A program made the position numbers and the translations under genes. From Eubacterium ruminantium (GTDB lineage Bacteria > Bacillota > Clostridia > Lachnospirales > Lachnospiraceae): a stretch of DNA of 64,000 nucleotides. This document shows positions 62,728-64,000 of the stretch, piece after piece. Each line of letters begins with the position of its first letter. Positions within the stretch are counted from its first letter, which is position 1. The notes below the pieces were generated by a model. It was not told the origin of the DNA. It made no database searches and worked only from the letters and a program-made list of their open reading frames with translations. Where the stretch lies: positions 62,001-126,000 of the forward strand of contig NZ_FUXA01000005.1 in NCBI RefSeq assembly GCF_900167085.1, written 5' to 3'.

Positions 62728-62896
62728 TCTCCGAATACTTCTATTCGTAATAGCATTTATTATTTTAAAGGTATTTGGAGATAAATGTCAATACTTATAT
62801 TTATTTTGACATAGCTTATTTTTTGTTCGGAATGGAAATAAGTATTGAATGATAAAACTGTTAACTGTCTCCGGATACTTCTATACGTAATAGCAT
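62728..62896 (+). repeat. Duplicated 29-bp element in the ImmA-DUF4417 gap
   Basis: Copies at 62728-62756 and 62868-62896, 27 of 29 bases identical, starting 140 bp apart. Each holds CTAT-x-CGTAATAG, a small palindrome. Copy 1 also pairs through its first 11 bases with GTATTTGGAGA at 62771-62781; copy 2 is followed by the palindrome TCTCCGGAGA. Between them lie a TGTCAA/TTGACA pair (62786-62811) and a 10-bp pair CAATACTTAT/ATAAGTATTG (62789-62798, 62838-62847). The whole stretch is non-coding. Confidence 0.75.
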
Positions 62897-62966
62897 ACTC
62901 ATAGTCAGTCTCCGGAGATTACCTCAGGATGTTAAAGTCTTGTTGTAAAAGAAAGAAGGAATAATC

Positions 62967-63029
62967 ATGTGTTATTCAATTATACCTATAAAGGAGATTT
63001 ATTATGAGAATAAGAAAAACTATTTTTGA
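62967..63029 (+). CDS. Possible 20-residue leader ORF overlapping the DUF4417 start
   Basis: ATG at 62967 with AAGGA six bases before; the frame reads MCYSIIPIKEIYYENKKNYF and stops inside the DUF4417 gene in another frame. Position and ribosome site suggest translational coupling, but it is short and may be chance. Confidence 0.3.
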   Translation: MCYSIIPIKEIYYENKKNYF

Positions 63030-63663
63030 TGATGGATTCCAAGCTTACCTTACCGAAGGTGCAACGATTGTTGGTGATGCCGGAATTCCGATGTTGATGA
63101 AACTTGATAATGTTCAAATACCGAAAGATATGATTCCTTTTGGAAAAGTGAATGTATGTAATGATAAAAGAAAATACGTTCATTTTTATCAGCATGATAA
63201 GGAGTTTTCACGTGTCTTAACAGCTACAACTCGATACTTAGATGTATTGAAATTATATGATGGTGTTATAACACCAGATTGCACTATGATGATTGGTCAA
63301 TCACCGTGCTTGCAGCAGGCTAACACTTTCATGAACAGGGCGGTTGGCTTTTATTTTCAGAAGAATGGAATACCTGTGATTCCAAATATTAGATGGAGTG
63401 ATGAATCAAGCTTTGATTATTGCTTTTTAGGCGTTCATCAGGGGTCTATTGTATCGGTCAGTACACATGGATGTATTTCTACTAAAGAACAGAAGAGAAT
63501 GTTCAAAGTAGGAGTAGAAGCTATGTTAGATAATATTAACCCAAGTGCTGTTTTGGTGCATGGTTATATGCCTGATGAAATCTTTGGAGAATTCATCGAC
63601 CAAGTCAAGTTTTATAGATATGCAAGTGAATTTGAACGCACTCATAGGAAAGAAGGTGCGTGA
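63004..63663 (+). CDS. DUF4417 family protein
   Basis: A 219-residue protein matching the DUF4417 pattern: YVHFYQHDKEFSRVL, then LYDGVITPDCTMM, NRAVGFYFQKNGIPVIPNIRWSDESSFDYCFLG, and VSVSTHGCISTKEQ. The function is unknown. The family is common in phages, plasmids and integrated elements of Firmicutes, usually next to small genes. AAAGGAG precedes the ATG. Its TGA overlaps the next start (TGATG), so it is translated with the next gene. Conserved WSDE and STHGC are the likely functional residues. Confidence 0.85.
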   Translation: MRIRKTIFDDGFQAYLTEGATIVGDAGIPMLMKLDNVQIPKDMIPFGKVNVCNDKRKYVHFYQHDKEFSRVLTATTRYLDVLKLYDGVITPDCTMMIGQSPCLQQANTFMNRAVGFYFQKNGIPVIPNIRWSDESSFDYCFLGVHQGSIVSVSTHGCISTKEQKRMFKVGVEAMLDNINPSAVLVHGYMPDEIFGEFIDQVKFYRYASEFERTHRKEGA

Positions 63664-64000
63664 TGGGTACTTGTTATAAAGGTGGTGCAGACCATTATCA
63701 TAGTATAACTGAAAATCTTGACTCTATGCGCAAGGAATATAAATATCATAATGGTCTGTTTGGTGAGCCAGGACAAAGCAAAAATAAGTCTATAAGAAAT
63801 ATAGTTTCTGATGACCCAGCTAAAACTGCTCAAGAATTCTATGATAATCTTGCGCACGGCGGAATTGAGACAGAATTATTGTATAAGGACGGGAGTATTA
63901 AGGGTTATCAGACAACTATGGAGGATGGAACCATAATAAATTGGAGGATAGTATCATCTTCGGCAGATAAATCACCGGCGGTTGATATTGATGTCCAATT
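63663..64000 (+). CDS. Protein of unknown function, cut by the right edge
   Basis: ATG at 63663 shares one base with the DUF4417 stop, with AAGGTG upstream; open to the end of the window (112 codons). It begins MGTCYKGGADHYHSITENL, is hydrophilic, and has no signal peptide or membrane helix. Near the edge it reads NWRIVSSSADKSPAVDIDV. Similar S-x-DGSPAVDI-type endings occur in small toxin-like C-terminal domains of polymorphic and phage-encoded toxins, so this may be such a protein, but I hold this weakly. It is a partner candidate for DUF4417. Confidence 0.55.
   Translation, partial: MGTCYKGGADHYHSITENLDSMRKEYKYHNGLFGEPGQSKNKSIRNIVSDDPAKTAQEFYDNLAHGGIETELLYKDGSIKGYQTTMEDGTIINWRIVSSSADKSPAVDIDVQ

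Noticed and set aside
61573-62885. Shared CTTCTATA at the guaA end and in the second 29-bp copy, as attachment cores
   Set aside because: Eight AT-rich bases can match by chance and the flanks differ. I keep the guaA integration idea on the altered C-terminus, not on this match.
62728-62896. CRISPR-like reading of the duplicated 29-bp element
   Set aside because: Only two copies, 111 bp apart between ends, with no uniform spacers and no cas genes. It does not meet the pattern of an array.

Overview
The window reads as a chromosomal stretch of a low-GC Firmicute, most likely a Lachnospiraceae member. The signs are strong AGGAGG-type ribosome sites, consensus sigma-A promoters, cellobiose phosphorylase, an NfnAB pair, the DUF5716/DUF5717 gene pair, and a TlpA / small CXXC protein / 4Fe-4S cluster. 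I cannot name the genus from sequence alone. Most of the window is ordinary core genome; the last 2.4 kb looks accessory.

Layout. 1-4.1 kb: end of a fucose-isomerase-type sugar isomerase, then an acyl carrier protein with an acyl-ACP thioesterase, then a two-component system. 4.3-7.5 kb: an ABC exporter-type ATPase with a large FtsX-type permease. 7.5-13.1 kb (minus strand): cellobiose phosphorylase, an aldose-epimerase-like protein, and a thiol-redox cluster that includes a 57-residue CXXC protein. 13.2-15.3 kb: a membrane-anchored SGNH hydrolase, a DUF4358 lipoprotein and a HIT protein. 15.4-17 kb: SAM-I riboswitch and metK. 17.2-21.1 kb: an ornithine-carbamoyltransferase-like paralogue with altered substrate loops, an SNF-family Na+ symporter, and pyrBI. 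21.2-24.7 kb: murA and metG. 24.8-33.1 kb: a run of poorly characterised genes: two membrane proteins, one of them with a long N/Q/P/G-rich region, a TPR-DUF4037 nucleotidyltransferase-fold protein, a PlsC acyltransferase, and a membrane protein with long Gly/Ser repeats. 33.3-35.5 kb: nfnAB. 35.6-36.6 kb: a HisC-type aminotransferase on the minus strand.

36.9-43 kb holds a three-gene run: a 1283-residue DUF5717 protein, a 420-residue DUF5716 protein that to my reading has an Hsp70-like ATPase layout, and a small TPR-like protein. This is my best candidate for an undescribed system. 43-49.8 kb: valS, gdpP, rplI, dnaB. 49.9-51.1 kb (minus): an orphan DUF1887 protein with a CARF domain and a PD-(D/E)xK-type nuclease domain (Card1/Can2 relatives), with no CRISPR array in the window. 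51.3-55.3 kb: an SDR oxidoreductase, a LytR_C protein, an msmK/ugpC-type sugar-importer ATPase and a CdaR/PucR-type regulator. 55.5-59.9 kb: ftsE, ftsX, an EnvC-like M23 hydrolase and an S41 protease, a cell-wall operon. 60-61.6 kb: guaA.

Downstream of guaA the character changes. The GuaA C-terminus is TIELL instead of the near-universal TIEWE. It is followed by an XRE regulator with its own promoter and operator, an ImmA/IrrE-type protease, a structured intergenic region with a duplicated 29-bp element, two tiny ORFs, a DUF4417 protein, and a gene running off the right edge. I read this as the left end of an integrated element using the guaA 3' end, although no integrase lies in the window. 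I saw no tRNA, rRNA, CRISPR array or insertion sequence.
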